From Streptomyces thinghirensis (lineage in GTDB: Bacteria > Actinomycetota > Actinomycetia > Streptomycetales > Streptomycetaceae): a stretch of 64,000 nucleotides of DNA. The notes below the pieces were generated by a model. It ran no database searches. It saw only the letters and a program-made list of their open reading frames with translations, and was not told the origin of the DNA. This document shows positions 37,325 through 47,355 of the stretch, piece after piece. Location of the stretch: assembly GCA_021502835.1 (NCBI GenBank), contig JAKFGP010000050.1, forward strand, positions 1-64,000. The letters run 5' to 3'. The stretch's first letter is position 1. Each line of letters opens with the position of its first letter. Made by a program: the position numbers and the translations under genes.

Positions 37325-38270
37325 TCACGGAGGCTTCAGTGGCACCGCCGGTAGCACGGGGCGGGCAGCGGATCCCCGGTCGTAGCTCTTCACCTCGCCG
37401 AAGCGGGCCTCTCTTCCATCCAGTCCGGCGCGCCTGCATCGATCTCGTCCTGGAGCGCCTGATCCAGTTCCAGAACATGATCTGGGCTCCTCGAACGGCT
37501 CGCCGCCCAGGAGCATCAGGCTCGCGTCCGAGTCGGCGCGCAGGGTAGTTCGTCGCGGCCGAGCCGGTAGAGCATCGAGCCCGGCACCAGCGGCACGCCG
37601 TCGACGTGGCCTCGCCGGCCATGGAAAGGACGGCGTACTCGAAGTCCTTGTTCCAGCGGAGCACGCACGTCCGTGCTGCTGGTGAGGTTCGGTCGGCGCC
37701 GACGATGGGGTGTACGTCGTTCCCGGCGAGGAGGTGCTGTCGAGGAGCCGAGGAGCAGGTGGCCGTCAGGCCGGGGGCGGTGACGACGGGCGCAGGTCGG
37801 TGTGAACTCGAAGCGCGGGTCGGTGTGGCGGTGGGCGTCCGGAAGGGCGACCCACAGTTGCGCGCCGTGCAGGAAGCGGGCGACCGTCCGGCCTCTCCTC
37901 GGAGTGGCTGATCGCGCGGCCTGAGGTCACCCGCCCAGCTGGCGCGGGCGGATGGTCTGGAGGCTGCCGGGTGGAGTCGCGGAGCAGCACTGCCCGTGCA
38001 GCCAGCTCACCGTCTGCGGAGGCTCCAAGGGTGGATGCGGCGGCACCCGCATGCCGGGCTCGTCGGCGATGTCGTCGGACCGTAGTGGTCGACGAACACC
38101 AGGCGCCGACTATGCGCCGGCCCAGGTGCGGCAGGAGTCGGCGGACCTCGGTGGACCTCGCCGAGCTTCTGGACGTGGCGAGGGCTGAGGAGTTCCTTTA
38201 CCGGCTCCGCCACCACGAAGCCGCGGCCGCCGCACAGGCCGGGAACTGCCTCCGGATCGCGATTGCTCAT
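37325..38270 (-). CDS. pirin family protein
   Basis: About 315 residues, bicupin. It starts MSNRDPEAVPGLCGGRGFVV, then VRRLLPHLGRRIVGAWCFVD HYGPDD, the conserved metal-binding H-x-H region MRVPPHPHMGLQTVSWLH and EVLHRDS, TSGRAISHSEE, HGAQLWVALPDAHRHTDPRF and the C-terminal cupin DFEYAVLSMAGEATVDGVPL, LMLLGGEPFEEPIMFWN and RFGEVKSYDG. Pirins are iron-binding and often have quercetinase-like or regulatory activity. The start is chosen at 38270. About ten slips; the N-terminal metal site is recoverable only after correction. Confidence 0.85.
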
Positions 38271-38416
38271 GCCGCCCAAATCAGGCGCCGGACGGGCCTC
38301 CGCGTCAGACCGTACTCCGGCCGTCACCGTGACGGGCGGATACGCCCTGCCACGACGCCGCCTTCACCGATGGTGGAATGTTCAACCAGGTGGCGTGGTT
38401 GCAGCACACCGAAGGA

Positions 38417-38830
38417 GGTCACGAGGGACACGACGTACTACGACCACGGAACGCAGGCGAGGCAGCGCGCTGGGAGTGCGCGCGGATGTTCTTCGACGCC
38501 AAGGATTACGCGTTGCCGCGGCATCGCGTTCCACCGGTCTGGTCGAGGAGGTGCCCGAGCGGACTCGACCGCGCGGCTGCTGGCGCGCGCCTACCACCAC
38601 TCGGCCCAACTGCGGCGGGCGGAGGACGACTGCGGATCGTCGTCGAGCGCGATCCCGGTCGAGCAGTACGCCCGGCTGATGCTGGGACGCACCCTCGAAC
38701 GGCAGGGGCGCCAGGACGAGGCCGACGCGCAGCTGCGGATCGCCTCCGCGCTGGCGGGCGACTTCCGCCGACCGCTGAACGTCGGCGTCACGGCGAGGAG
38801 GCGATACGGTGAGGCAGGGTGAGGCGGTGA
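38417..38830 (+). CDS. TPR-repeat protein
   Basis: About 135 residues: VTRDTTYYDHGTQARAARWE, CARMFFDAKDYALPARIASG, LVEEVPERTSTRLLARAYYH, SAQLRRAEDELRIVVERDPV and EQYARLMLGRTLERQGRQDE, ending ADAQLRIASALAGDFR. Two to three tetratricopeptide units form a helical scaffold that binds other proteins. The ribosome binding site aaggagg (38411-38418) is followed by gtcacg with no standard start codon, so GTG may be mis-read as GTC. Four slips. The partner is unknown; it diverges from pirin. Confidence 0.75.
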
Positions 38831-38907
38831 GACTGCGGTACCGGGCCCACCGCTTCGCCGCCGTGAGTCACCCTCGCCGCCGTGATCCACCGCCCCGCCG
38901 CCGCGAG

Positions 38908-40431
38908 TCAGCGTTTCGGCGTCGCGGCGCCCGTGTGCGTCCGCCGCCCCGCCGGTGGGCGATCTCGCCGAGTACGACGTCGGCCGCGACGAACACGGCC
39001 AGCGGATGCCGAGCAGCGGCACGAAGTAGCCGAGGACGGCGACCGCCGCGAGTAGCGGGACGAGGAGCAACGGCGGCACCTGCCGCCACGCCCCCCGTGG
39101 GATCGGGCGGCCGAACGCGGAGCCCCGCCCGCGCTGCCACCCACATGCGGTAGCCCCAGACGATGAGCAGGACGAGGAAGCGGCCAGCAGCATCAGGGCG
39201 ATCTGGTTGGGCAGGCCGAACAGAAGCTGCCGGTGTGCAGGTCGATGCCCCAGCGGCTGAGCTTGGCGAGCACCGGGTAGTCGGCGAAGCGGAGTACGTC
39301 GGTGACCTCGCCGGTCGCCGGGTCGACTGCGACCGAGTCCTGCTTCTCGGGCCAGCTGCGCTGCACCTGCTTGATGACGTAGGCGGAGGACGCGTCGGCG
39401 GGCGGGACGATCTCCACGGGGTCGCCCAGGCCCTCGGCGCGCGCGGCGGACAGGACCTTGTCGAGGCCGACCCCGTGCGCGGCGTCCCTCGCCCGTGCCC
39501 GATGCCGCGCCGTGGCCCGCGTGCTCCCTCCCCGGCTGCCGACGCCGACACGGACGGGGTGGTCTGGCCGAGCGAGACGCGCAGGTCCTCGATGTTCGCC
39601 CCCGGCGTAGGTCGACCAGGTCGCAGGCCGGTTGCCGAGGAGGAAGACGAATCCGGCCGCCGCCCACGCGCCGACCGTGCCGTGCAGGCCCAGGGTGCGG
39701 CGCCGGCCACGGTGCCGCGCAGCTTGCGCCGGGCCCTGCGGCGGGAGAACCACAGCACCAGGCCGCCGCCCGCGATCACCCACGCCAGCTCGCGGCGAAC
39801 TCGCTGGTACAGACGGCCGGTCTCGCCCAGGTGCAGGTCCCGGTGGAACTCGTCGATCCAGGTGCGCAGCGGCAGCGCGCCGGTCGAGCCGTACTGTTCG
39901 AGGGCGCCGCGCACCTTCGCGGTGTACGGGTCGACGAAGACCGCGAGCGTGTGGTCCGGGTCGACGCCCTCGACGCCGGACAGCAGCACCCTGGTGGTGG
40001 CGTCGGCCTCGGGTGACGGGCGTACGGCCGGACACCGTGCCCTCGGGGTGGGCCTCGCCGGGCGGCGGCGACCTGCTCGGAGACCGGCAGCTTGCGGTCG
40101 CCCACGTCGGGGACGGTCAACTCGTGTGCGTAGACCAGCTTCTCGGCCTGGAACGAGGCGGCGTAGAGGAAGCCGGTCGCCGCCGCAACCAGGAGGAAGG
40201 GGGCCACGAACAGCCCGGCGTAGAAGTGCAGGCGCAGGACGAGCGGGGCGGAGTGTGGACCATCTGCCGGGCGGAGGCGGGCGGGGTCGGCGGTTTGGCG
40301 GCCTCGACCGTGGGGTCGGGGACGTGGTGGTCATCGGTGGGCGCTCGGGGACGTCGTGGGGACGGGGTGGTCCCAGTGGTCGGGGGCGGGAGCGCGCCGG
40401 GTTCCCGTCCCCCGAACGTGGCCTGCGTCAC
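38908..40431 (-). CDS. PepSY-associated membrane protein (PiuB-like)
   Basis: About 500 residues. N-terminal helix YAGLFVAPFLLVAAATGFLY AAS, then the periplasmic PepSY domain (LVYAHELTVPDVGDRKLPVS, PDHTLAVFVDPYTAKVRGAL, PLRTWIDEFHRDLHLGETGR) and a membrane region containing LAWVIAGGGLVLWFSRRRAR RKL. The second half repeats PepSY-like EGLGDPVEIVPPADASSAYV and ends in helices near the C-terminus. Proteins of this type are associated with iron or peptidase regulation at the membrane. It opens MTQATFGGREPGALPPP. Several slips; stop taken at 38908. Confidence 0.83.
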
Positions 40432-40480
40432 ACCGTCGTGGTCGGCGGGTGGATGCCGTGCGCCGTGGCATCCTGGCGCG

Positions 40481-41127
40481 ATGGGAACTCCGAGTGATCG
40501 CGCCCCCTTGCCGAGCGGGTCGAGGAACTGCTCGCCACCGATGGACCGTTGCCGATCGTCGAGGCCGGCGCTCCGGTGCTGCGGCGCGTCGCCGAGCCCT
40601 TCGACGGGCGGTTGGAGCCGGCGCTGCTGGCGCGGTTCGTCGAGGCGCTGCGCCTCACCGCGCGCGGCGCCGGGTGTCGGTCTGGCCGCGCCGCGAGGTG
40701 GGGGTGGGACTCAGGATCGCGGTGATCGAGGACCCGGCGCCGGTGCCGGACGAGGTGCGGGTGGCGCGCCGGCGGGTGCCTGCAGCCGTTCCGGGTGCTG
40801 GTGAATCCGTCGTACGAGGCCGTGGGCGGCGGGCGCGCCGCGTTCTTCGAGGGCTGTCCGAGTGTGCCGGGGTGGCAGGCGGTGGTGGCTCGGCATGCCG
40901 AGGTGCGGTTGGTGGCGCGGGACGAGCACGGGCGGGCCGTGGACGAGGTGTTCGCGGGGTGGCCCGCGCGGATCGTGCAGCACGAGACGGATCATCTGGA
41001 CGGTGTGTTGTACCTGGACCGGGCTGAGTTGCGGTCGCTGGCGTCGAATCGGGCGATGGTGGAGTTGTGGGGGCAGGTGACTCCGGAGCGGGCTGCGGTG
41101 GGGTTGGGGTTTGGGCTGCCTTCCGGG
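40481..41127 (+). CDS. def: peptide deformylase
   Basis: About 215 residues. Motif 1 is TARGAGVGLAAPQVGVGLRI (slip near 40700), motif 2 FFEGCLSVPGWQAVVARHAE (read as E-G-C-P-S in the raw bases) and motif 3 ARIVQHETDHLDGVLYLDRA with the metal-binding H-E-x-x-H at 40981-40995. The cysteine of motif 2 and both histidines are the metal ligands. It removes the N-formyl group from nascent proteins. ATG 40481 (MGTPSDRAPL). The expected stop after L-G-F-G-L-P is not seen: the frame remains open to 41907 through G+C-rich low-complexity DNA, so I end the gene near 41127. Confidence 0.88.
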
Positions 41128-41423
41128 GCTGCGGGGTCTTCGGAGGCCGCGGGACCTGCGGGGTCTTCGGGGGCAGCCGGTAGGTGGGCCGGCGGTCTGA
41201 TGGGCCGCTGGGGGGGTGGGCGCCGGGGGTGGGTGCGCGGGCCCGGCGTTGCGGGTGCCTCCCCGCTCTCGGCTTCGCTCGAGCGGGAGGCGCCCCCACC
41301 GCCCACCCGTGCCGTCCCAGCGGCACGACTGCCCGCAGCTGCGGCGACGGCGACGGCGACGGCAGCAGAACAGCTGGCTGCGGGCTTGGGCGGTAGTGCC
41401 GCTGGGGCGGCGGCGGGAGCCGG
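41128..41423. other. low-complexity intergenic region with hairpin
   Basis: About 296 bp between def and the minus-strand reductase. It holds repeats of ggggtcttcgg (41137 and 41160 area), runs of ggtggg, and at 41253-41296 a long hairpin of the kind common between Streptomyces genes. No coding capacity is convincing. Confidence 0.5.
41253..41296. terminator. G+C-rich hairpin, probable bidirectional terminator
   Basis: The arms gggtgcctccccgctc (41253-41268) and gagcgggaggcgcccc (41281-41296) pair with one bulge and a G-T mismatch. The loop is tcggcttcgct-like. It resembles a recurrent Streptomyces intergenic palindrome and lies between the converging def and reductase genes. Confidence 0.6.
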
Positions 41424-42861
41424 TCAGTTGTCGCGGTATGTTCTCCAGCAGCCGCAGCCATACCTCGCTGATCGTCGGGTACGACGGGACCGCGTGCCAC
41501 AGGCGGCGCTGATCGGCACTCGTCCGGCGACGGCGACGGTCGCGGAGTGGATCATCTCGCCGACGCCGGGGCCGACGAAGGTGACGCCGCGCACGATCTC
41601 GTCCTCCAGGTCGACGACCATGCGGGCGCGCGGCCTTGTAGCCCTCGCCGTACAGGCTCGCGCCGGCCACCGTGGCGAGGTCGACGTCGACGCCGCCCGG
41701 ACACGGTGGCCGGCCTGCTCGGCCTCGGCCAGGGTCAGGCCGACGGAGGCCGCCTCGGGGTCGGTGAACACCACCTGGGGGACGGCGTCGTGGTCTGCGG
41801 TCGCGGCGTGCGCGCCCCACGGACCGGAGTCCAGGTCCGGTACGCCGGAGGCGCGGGCGGCGATGGCGGCGCCCGCGATGCGGGCCTGGTACTTGCCCGA
41901 TGGGTGAGCAGGGCACGGTGGTTGACGTCGCCCACGGCGTAGAGCCAGTCGTGGCCCTCGACTCGGAGGCTGTCGTCGACGGGGAGCCAGGAGCCCGGCT
42001 CCAGTCCTACGGTGTCCAGGCCGATGTCGTCCGGTGCGGGGTACGCGGCCGGTGGCGAAGAGGATCGTCGGCCTCGACGCGGTCGCCGGTGTCGGTGACG
42101 GCGACGACGGTGCCGCCCTCCCGCTTGACGGACTCGACGGAGGTGCCGGTGCGGATGTCGACGCCGGCCTCGGTGAGCGCCTCGGCGACCAGTTCGCCGG
42201 CGAACGGCTCCATGCGGGCGAGCAGGCCGTCGTTGCCGCGGACCAGGAGGGGTCACCCGGGAGCCGAGGGCCTGCCAGGCGGTCGCCATCTCGACGGCGA
42301 CGACCCCGCCGCCGACCACGATGAGCCTGCCGGGCGCGCTCTTGGCGCTGGTGGCCTCGCGGCTGGTCCAGGGGCGTACCTCGGCGAGTCCGGGCAAGCC
42401 CGGCAGGGCGGCACCGCTGCCGGTGCAGACGGCGACGGCGTGCCGGGCGGCCAGCCCCCGGCGGTGCCGTCCAGGCGCGGCACCTCGACCGTGCGCGGCC
42501 CGGCGAGCCGGCCCTGACCTCGGTACAGGTCGGCCCCGATGCCCTCCACCCACTGGACCTGGCCGTCGTCCTCCAGTGGGACGTGTACTCGTCGCGGCGG
42601 GCGAGGACCGCCCCGTGTCGAGGGGGTCTCGCACCGACCGGCTCAGACCGGGCAGGCGGCGGGCGTCCGCGCGGGCGAGGACGGGGCGCAGCAGGGCCTT
42701 GCTGGGCATGCACGCCCAATAGGAGCATTCGCCGCCGACCAGTTCGCTCTCCACGATCGCGGTGGACAGGCCGGCCGCACGGGTACGGTCGGCGACGTTC
42801 TCCCCCACGGGGCCGCGCCGATCACGACGACGTCGTACGCGATGGAATCCGATTGCGTCAT
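41424..42861 (-). CDS. FAD-dependent pyridine nucleotide-disulfide reductase
   Basis: About 478 residues, dihydrolipoamide/mercuric reductase-like. FAD site: [20 protein letters not shown]. Redox disulfide: [27 protein letters not shown] site ([20 protein letters not shown]). [24 protein letters not shown] FAD-binding end with A-V-G-D-V. Dimer domain: [20 protein letters not shown] and [20 protein letters not shown]. The CSYWAC pair with the S-K-A-L follow-on supports activity. Start ATG 42861 ([12 protein letters not shown]). About ten slips. It may transfer electrons to a low-molecular-weight disulfide; the divergent thioredoxin gene is a suggestive neighbour. Confidence 0.85.
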
Positions 42862-42981
42862 GGGGTCAGTCTGGTGGGTGGTGTGCGACGTGGCCACATG
42901 GGTACGATGCGCGGAATACCCCACCAGGTCGGCAGTGTTGTGCCGACGGTTCACGCCCCGAACGCAGGAAGAGGGATCCCC

Positions 42982-43378
42982 ATGACCAGCACCGTGGAGC
43001 TCACCAAGGAGAACTTCGACCAGACGGTCACGGACAACGAATTCGTCCTGATCGACTTCTGGGCGTCGTGGTGCGGTCCGTGCAAGCAGTTCGCCCCGGT
43101 CTACGAGAAGGCGGCGAGGCCAACCCCGACCTCGTGTTCGGCAAGGTGGACACCGAGGCGCAGCCCGAGCTGGCGCAGGCCTTCGTATCCAGTCGATTCC
43201 GACGCTGATGATCGTCCGTGACCAGGTGGCCGTGTTCGCGCAGCCGGGCGCGCTGCCCGAGGAGGCGCTGACGGACGTCATCGGCCAGGCCCGCAAGCTG
43301 GACATGGACGAGGTCCGCAAGGCGGTCGCCGAGCAGCAGGCGCAGGCCGAAGGCCAGGCCGGGCAGGACGGCCGGTAG
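42982..43378 (+). CDS. thioredoxin
   Basis: About 131 residues: [40 protein letters not shown] and [44 protein letters not shown] and a C-terminal charged helix. The active site WCGPC and the cis-Pro in S-I-P-T are intact. Slips at about 43112 (a G missing) and 43190. ATG 42982 follows gagggatcc. A disulfide reductase in the cytosol, divergent from the flavoprotein gene. Confidence 0.93.
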
Positions 43379-43435
43379 CAGGTCGATAGCAGGTCAATCG
43401 CAGGCCAGTGGCGGCGGCGTGGAGCCGGCCGACGG

Positions 43436-44473
43436 TCAGCTCGACTCGCGGTGCACCACCGCCGCGCCCAGCACCTCGTGGCGCTCGGGCGCGGCGGTGG
43501 GGTCGTGGACCGCGCGGTCGACCAGGGCGGCCAGGTCGCGGCCGGAGGGCAGCTCCAGGTGGACGGTGCTCAGCCGGGGCCGCAGCAGGCGGCCGAGCAT
43601 CAGGTCGTCGGCGCCGATCACGGCCGCGTCGGCCGGGATGCCGAGGCCCTCGTCCTGCATGGCCCGCATCAGCAGCATCGCGTACTCGTCGTTGTACGCG
43701 AACACGGCGTCCAGGCCGAGGGAGCGCCAGCGGGCGGCCAGCCGGGCGGCGTCCCGTTCCTCGTAGGCGAGGGGCAGTTCGGTGACGGTGGCGTCGGTGT
43801 CGCGCACGGCGCGGCGGACGCCGGCCAGGCGCGGTGCCGAGAAGACGTCCAGCCCGTCCTCGGCGGGCACGACGACGCCGATCCCGGGCGGCGTCCGCGG
43901 TCGTAGAGGTGGCGGGCGCCGCGGTGTGGCCGACGGTCTCGTGGTCCATGAGCAGGGCGTGTGCTCCTCGACGGCCTCGGGGCCGAGGGTGACGACCGCG
44001 CGGGCGCCGGAGCGTTTGAGGACCTCCACGCCGCGCGGGCCGAGACCCGAGCCGGGTACCAGGACGGCGACCGGGCGCAGTTCCGCCCACGCCCGGGCGG
44101 CCTCGTCGTCGTACAGGCCGACGGTGCCGTACTGCACGACGGTGTAGTCGAGGCGGCCGAGGGCCCCTGGAGTTCGCTGAGGAACCGGCTGTAGAGCGGT
44201 CCGGCGGGGAAGGACGGCGCGGGCATCAGCACCGTCCGGCTGTGTCCGGCGCGCAGGGAGCGGGCCGCGGCGTGCGGGACGTACCCGAGATCCCGAGGCG
44301 GCCTCGTGGACGCGGCGGCGGGTGGGTTCGCTGATCCGGACGGCGCTGGTGTTGTTGAGAACATAGGAGACGGTCGCGCGCGAGACGCCGGCCAGGCGGG
44401 CCACATCGGCGCTCGCGGGGACGGAGCGCGGTGCGAGGGGGCTCGGGGCGGGCTGTTTCGGTATCTGCACCAT
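43436..44473 (-). CDS. LacI-family transcriptional regulator
   Basis: About 345 residues. The helix-turn-helix reads VPASADVARLAGVSRATVSY VLNNTSAVRISEPTRRRVHE AA, the classic LacI DNA-reading helix and hinge. The sugar-binding core has YTVVQYGTVGLYDDEAARAW, AVLVPGSGLGPRGVEVLKRS, IGVVVPAEDGLDVFSAPRLA and FAYNDEYAMLLMRAMQDEGL, ending VLGAAVVHRESS. Start ATG 44473 (MVQIPKQPAPSP); an upstream ATG at 44485 is possible. Two or three slips near 43910 and 44160-44290. No transport or sugar gene adjoins, so its target is unknown. Confidence 0.9.
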   Translation of the reverse strand: MVQIPKQPAPSPLAPRSVPASADVARLAGVSRATVSYVLNNTSAVRISEPTRRRVHEAASGSRVRPARRGPLPARRTQPDGADARAVLPRRTALQPVPQRTPGALGRLDYTVVQYGTVGLYDDEAARAWAELRPVAVLVPGSGLGPRGVEVLKRSGARAVVTLGPEAVEEHTPCSWTTRPSATPRRPPPLRPRTPPGIGVVVPAEDGLDVFSAPRLAGVRRAVRDTDATVTELPLAYEERDAARLAARWRSLGLDAVFAYNDEYAMLLMRAMQDEGLGIPADAAVIGADDLMLGRLLRPRLSTVHLELPSGRDLAALVDRAVHDPTAAPERHEVLGAAVVHRESS

Positions 44474-44571
44474 GACGTACGGCATCTTGGCAAGCCGGGT
44501 ACGGGGCGACAGGCGGCGACGTCGTCCGGATCGGACGAAATCCCACCTCGTGGGCGCGACGGTCGCGGGGG

Positions 44572-45232
44572 TCAGGCCGGGGTGCTCGGTGCGGGTCACC
44601 CGCGCGACCAGATCGAGCCAGCCCCTTGCAGCCGCGCCGGGGCACCTGCTGTTCGGTGAGGTGGTGGACGAGGGCGGCGTCGAGGTACGCCAGGAGCGTG
44701 TGGGAGAGGAGTTCGCTGTCCCCGTCCGGGACCGCCTGCCGCAGCAGCAGGCGACGTGGCCGCGCAGGAAGCGGCGCGGTGCGGCGGTGTAGCGGCGCTC
44801 CGCGCTCGGCTGGGCGGCCAGCTGCAGGTCCATCTCGTCGATGGGCGGCGCAGCATCGCGCAGCCGAGGCGCGCAGCCGCTCGACGGGCGGCGCCCCGGG
44901 GCCCCAGCGGCGGCGGGCCGCCGAGGAGTGCGGCCTGGAACTTCTTCTCAGGTGGTCGAGGAGCGCCATGAGCAGGCCGGTGCGGTCGCGCGCGGCGGAA
45001 GACCGTGCCCCTGCCCACCGAGGCCTACCGCGGCCTACCGCCTCCATCGTGACGCCGGCCGCGCCGTGCTCGGCGACCAGCCGGGCGGCGGCCTCCAGCA
45101 GCCGGGCCCGGTTGCGCGCGGCGTCGGCGCGCAGGCAGGGCTCGTCCTCCTCGGTCCCCGTGCCGACTTGCAGCAACTCAGGGGGACCGGCGGTCTCTGG
45201 GGTTTCGGGAAGGGTGGCAGGGCGGCGGACAT
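44572..45232 (-). CDS. TetR-family transcriptional regulator
   Basis: About 215 residues. It opens MSAALPPFPETPE in corrected reading, then EDEPCLRADAARNRARLLEA AARLVAEHGAAGVTMEAVAR AASVGKGTVFRRFGDRTGLL, a full TetR helix-turn-helix. The ligand domain has RRFLRGHVALLLRQAVPDGD and SELLSHTLLAYLDAALVHHL. The stop near 44572 is estimated. It is divergent from the FMN reductase gene with two palindromes between them, so it is probably an autoregulator of that reductase. About eight slips. Confidence 0.85.
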
Positions 45233-45258
45233 GAAGCCAGCGTAAAGCATCGGGAAGA

Positions 45259-45313
45259 AAACTGGACCGCGGTCCCGTTTGGGATGTTAGAAACGTAAAC
45301 GGACCTCGGTCCG
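45259..45313. promoter_or_regulatory. paired TetR operators
   Basis: Two related palindromes. The first is AAAC-T-GGACCGCGGTCC-C-GTTT (45259-45280, 22 bp, one mismatched pair). The second is CGGACC-TC-GGTCCG (45300-45313). Both carry GGACC...GGTCC half-sites. Between them lies an A+T-rich stretch (gttagaaacgtaaac) suited to a promoter. This sits in the 148-bp gap of the TetR and reductase genes. Confidence 0.8.
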
Positions 45314-45380
45314 GATCCCTTACGGCAGTGTTTCAGCAGCGTCTGTTCCCGCAGCCTCTGCTCCGTCAGTGGGAGTACTC

Positions 45381-45939
45381 ATGTCTGTCCGCATCCTTGC
45401 GCTCGTCGGCAGCCTTCGCGCCGGTTCGCACAACCGCCAGCTCGCCGAGGCGGCCGCCAAGTCTGCGCCGGAGGGCGCCGAGGTGCAGCTGTTCGAGGGC
45501 TGGCCGGGATCCCCTTCTACAACGAGGACATCGACGTCGAGGGCAGCGTCCCGGCCGCCGCCGCGAGCTGGGCAGAGGCCGCCCAGTCGCCGACGCCTGT
45601 TCTTCTCGCCGAGGTACAACGGCACCATCCCGGCCGTCCTGAAGAACGCCATCGACTGGCTGTCCCGCCCGTTCGGCGCGGGCGCCTTCGCCGGCAAGCC
45701 AGTCGCCGTCGTCGGCACCGCCTTCGGCCAGTACGGCGGCGATGTGGGCGCAGGACGACACCCGCAAGGCCGTGGGCATCGCCGGCGGCAAGGTGATCGA
45801 GGACCTCAAGCTGTCCATCCCCGGTTCGGTGACCCGTTTCGCCGAGACCCACCCGGCCGACGACGCCGAGGTCGCCGCCCAGCTGACCGAGGTCGTCGCC
45901 CGGCTGCACGGCCACGCGGACGAGGCCATCGCCGCCTGA
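45381..45939 (+). CDS. NADPH-dependent FMN reductase
   Basis: About 185 residues of flavodoxin-like fold: MSVRILALVGSLRAGSHNRQ, LAEAAAKSAPEGAEVQLFEG, then the FMN-phosphate loop LFSPEYNGTIPAVLKNAIDW LSRPFGAGAFAGKPVAVVGT and FGQYGG, RFAETHPADDAEVAAQLTEV. The E-Y-N-G-x-x-P-x-x-L-K-N-x-I-D motif marks NADPH-dependent FMN/quinone reductases. ATG 45381. Two to three slips. It is likely controlled by the divergent TetR, giving response to quinones or other redox compounds. Confidence 0.92.
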
Positions 45940-46020
45940 CCAGCACGCAGGACGCGTACGGGACCGGAGCTCCGCCGGGCTCCGGTCCCGGCGCGTGTAC
46001 CGGCGTATGCACTCTGTACG

Positions 46021-46914
46021 TCAGGCCACGCGGTCGCGGCCAGGGTGCGCAGTTCCTCCAGTGCGGCCGCGACCGCCGGACGCCGGTGACCACCGCTCCG
46101 TGTGCAGGTCAGCAGCTTGCGGTGCGGCCGGTTGACGCAGGGCACCCGGACGATCGGCGGCTGCGGGGTCACTGGGCGAGCCGGGTATCAGCGCGACACC
46201 GAGCCCGTGGGCGACCAGGTGGCGACGACGTTCCAGTCGAGCGCGTGATGGACCACGTCGGGGTGAAACCGGCGGCACCGCACGCCGACATCACGTGCGG
46301 GCGGCAGGGCTCTGCGGCACGGGGGCGATCCACGGCTCGTCGGCCGCGAGGGCGAGATCGACCCTTCCCGTCCGGCCAGCGGGTGCCCCTCGGGGACGAC
46401 CAGGTCGAACGGGTCGTCGAGAAGCGGCCGCTGGTCGAAACGCGTCGGCCGACGGCGGGTTGGCGGGGTCGCCTCCACCACCGCCAGATCGGCCTCGCCC
46501 TCGAAGAGCAGGTCGAAGCTCTCCGCCACCTCGACCTCCCGGATCCGGACCGACAGCCGTGGATGCCGTTCGCGCAGCCGCGCGGCCATCGGTGCCAGCA
46601 GCACGGAGACGGCCACCGGGAACCCCGTCGCCCGCAGCGGCCCGGCCGGCGCCCCCCTCCTCCGCCCGCAGGTCGAGTTCGGCCTCGTCCCAGCGGGCCT
46701 CGATGGCGTCGGCGTGCGCCAGCAGACTCTCCGCGGCCGGGGTCAGCCGGACCCGCGGCCCTGCGGCTCCAGCGAGGTCGACACCCAGGTCGCGGGCGAG
46801 CTGGCGGATCTCTGGGAGGCGGCGGACGGGGTGAAGTGCAGGGCACGGGCCGCCGCGGTGACTGTGCCGTAGTGGAGACGGCCCGGAGGACGTCAACCTG
46901 CGCAGGTCAATCAC
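46021..46914 (-). CDS. LysR-family transcriptional regulator
   Basis: About 298 residues. Winged helix: VIDLRRLRVLRAVSHYGTVT AAARALHFTPSAASQQIRQL ARDLGVDLLEPQGRRVRLTP AAESLLAHADA, corrected for slips. The effector domain has FPVAVSVLLAPMAARLRERH, RLSVRIREVEVAESFDLLFE, LVVPEGHPLAG and DVVHHALDWNVV. The GTG at 46914 is chosen. Five or more slips. No obvious divergent partner is adjacent; the gap to the next gene is 120 bp. Target and inducer unknown. Confidence 0.85.
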
Positions 46915-47034
46915 GAAGTGCACGCTTCACGGTGGAGTCCGTGGAAGTCAACCTGGACGTGAACGGATCCGTGACCGCACCCTGTCTGTGGAGCGAGGGT
47001 CGAACACCCGCCGACCGACGAACGAGGAGTCGCC

Positions 47035-47239
47035 ATGTCCAGCCCGACCGGTGTCGTCTGCCCGCACTGCGGGTGGCCCGACGGTGCCGAGCGCTTCCAG
47101 GTGGTGTCCGCGCGCCCGACCGCGACGGGCGGCACCCTGTGGACCCGGTGCGCCGCGTTCGCTCCAGGCCCGCGCGTCGTCGACGAGCACGGCACCCGCG
47201 TCGTCTCGCGCGGCGGGCCCCTCCCGGGCGGGCTGCTGA
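47035..47239 (+). CDS. small zinc-ribbon-like protein
   Basis: About 67 residues: MSSPTGVVCPHCGWPDGAER, FQVVSARPTATGGTLWTRCA, -SLQARVVDEHGTRVVSRG. The C-x-x-C at residues 9-12 plus a C near residue 39 (and another lost to a slip) suggests a zinc ribbon. ATG 47035 follows cgaggagtc. Function unknown; possibly DNA- or protein-binding. Confidence 0.7.
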
Positions 47240-47355
47240 GGCACCGGCCCACCCGGGCAGGAAGCGAGCGGGGCGACCCTCACATGTCCGAGGTTCACGC
47301 GGGAGCCGTCATCTCTCCTTGACTGGTCGCGCAATCGCGAAAACAGCGCGACCTC

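Noticed and set aside
40795..41907. Extension of peptide deformylase to 370 codons
   Set aside because: After L-G-F-G-L-P the translation is low-complexity and crosses the hairpin and the antisense of a reductase. The stop was most likely lost by an indel.
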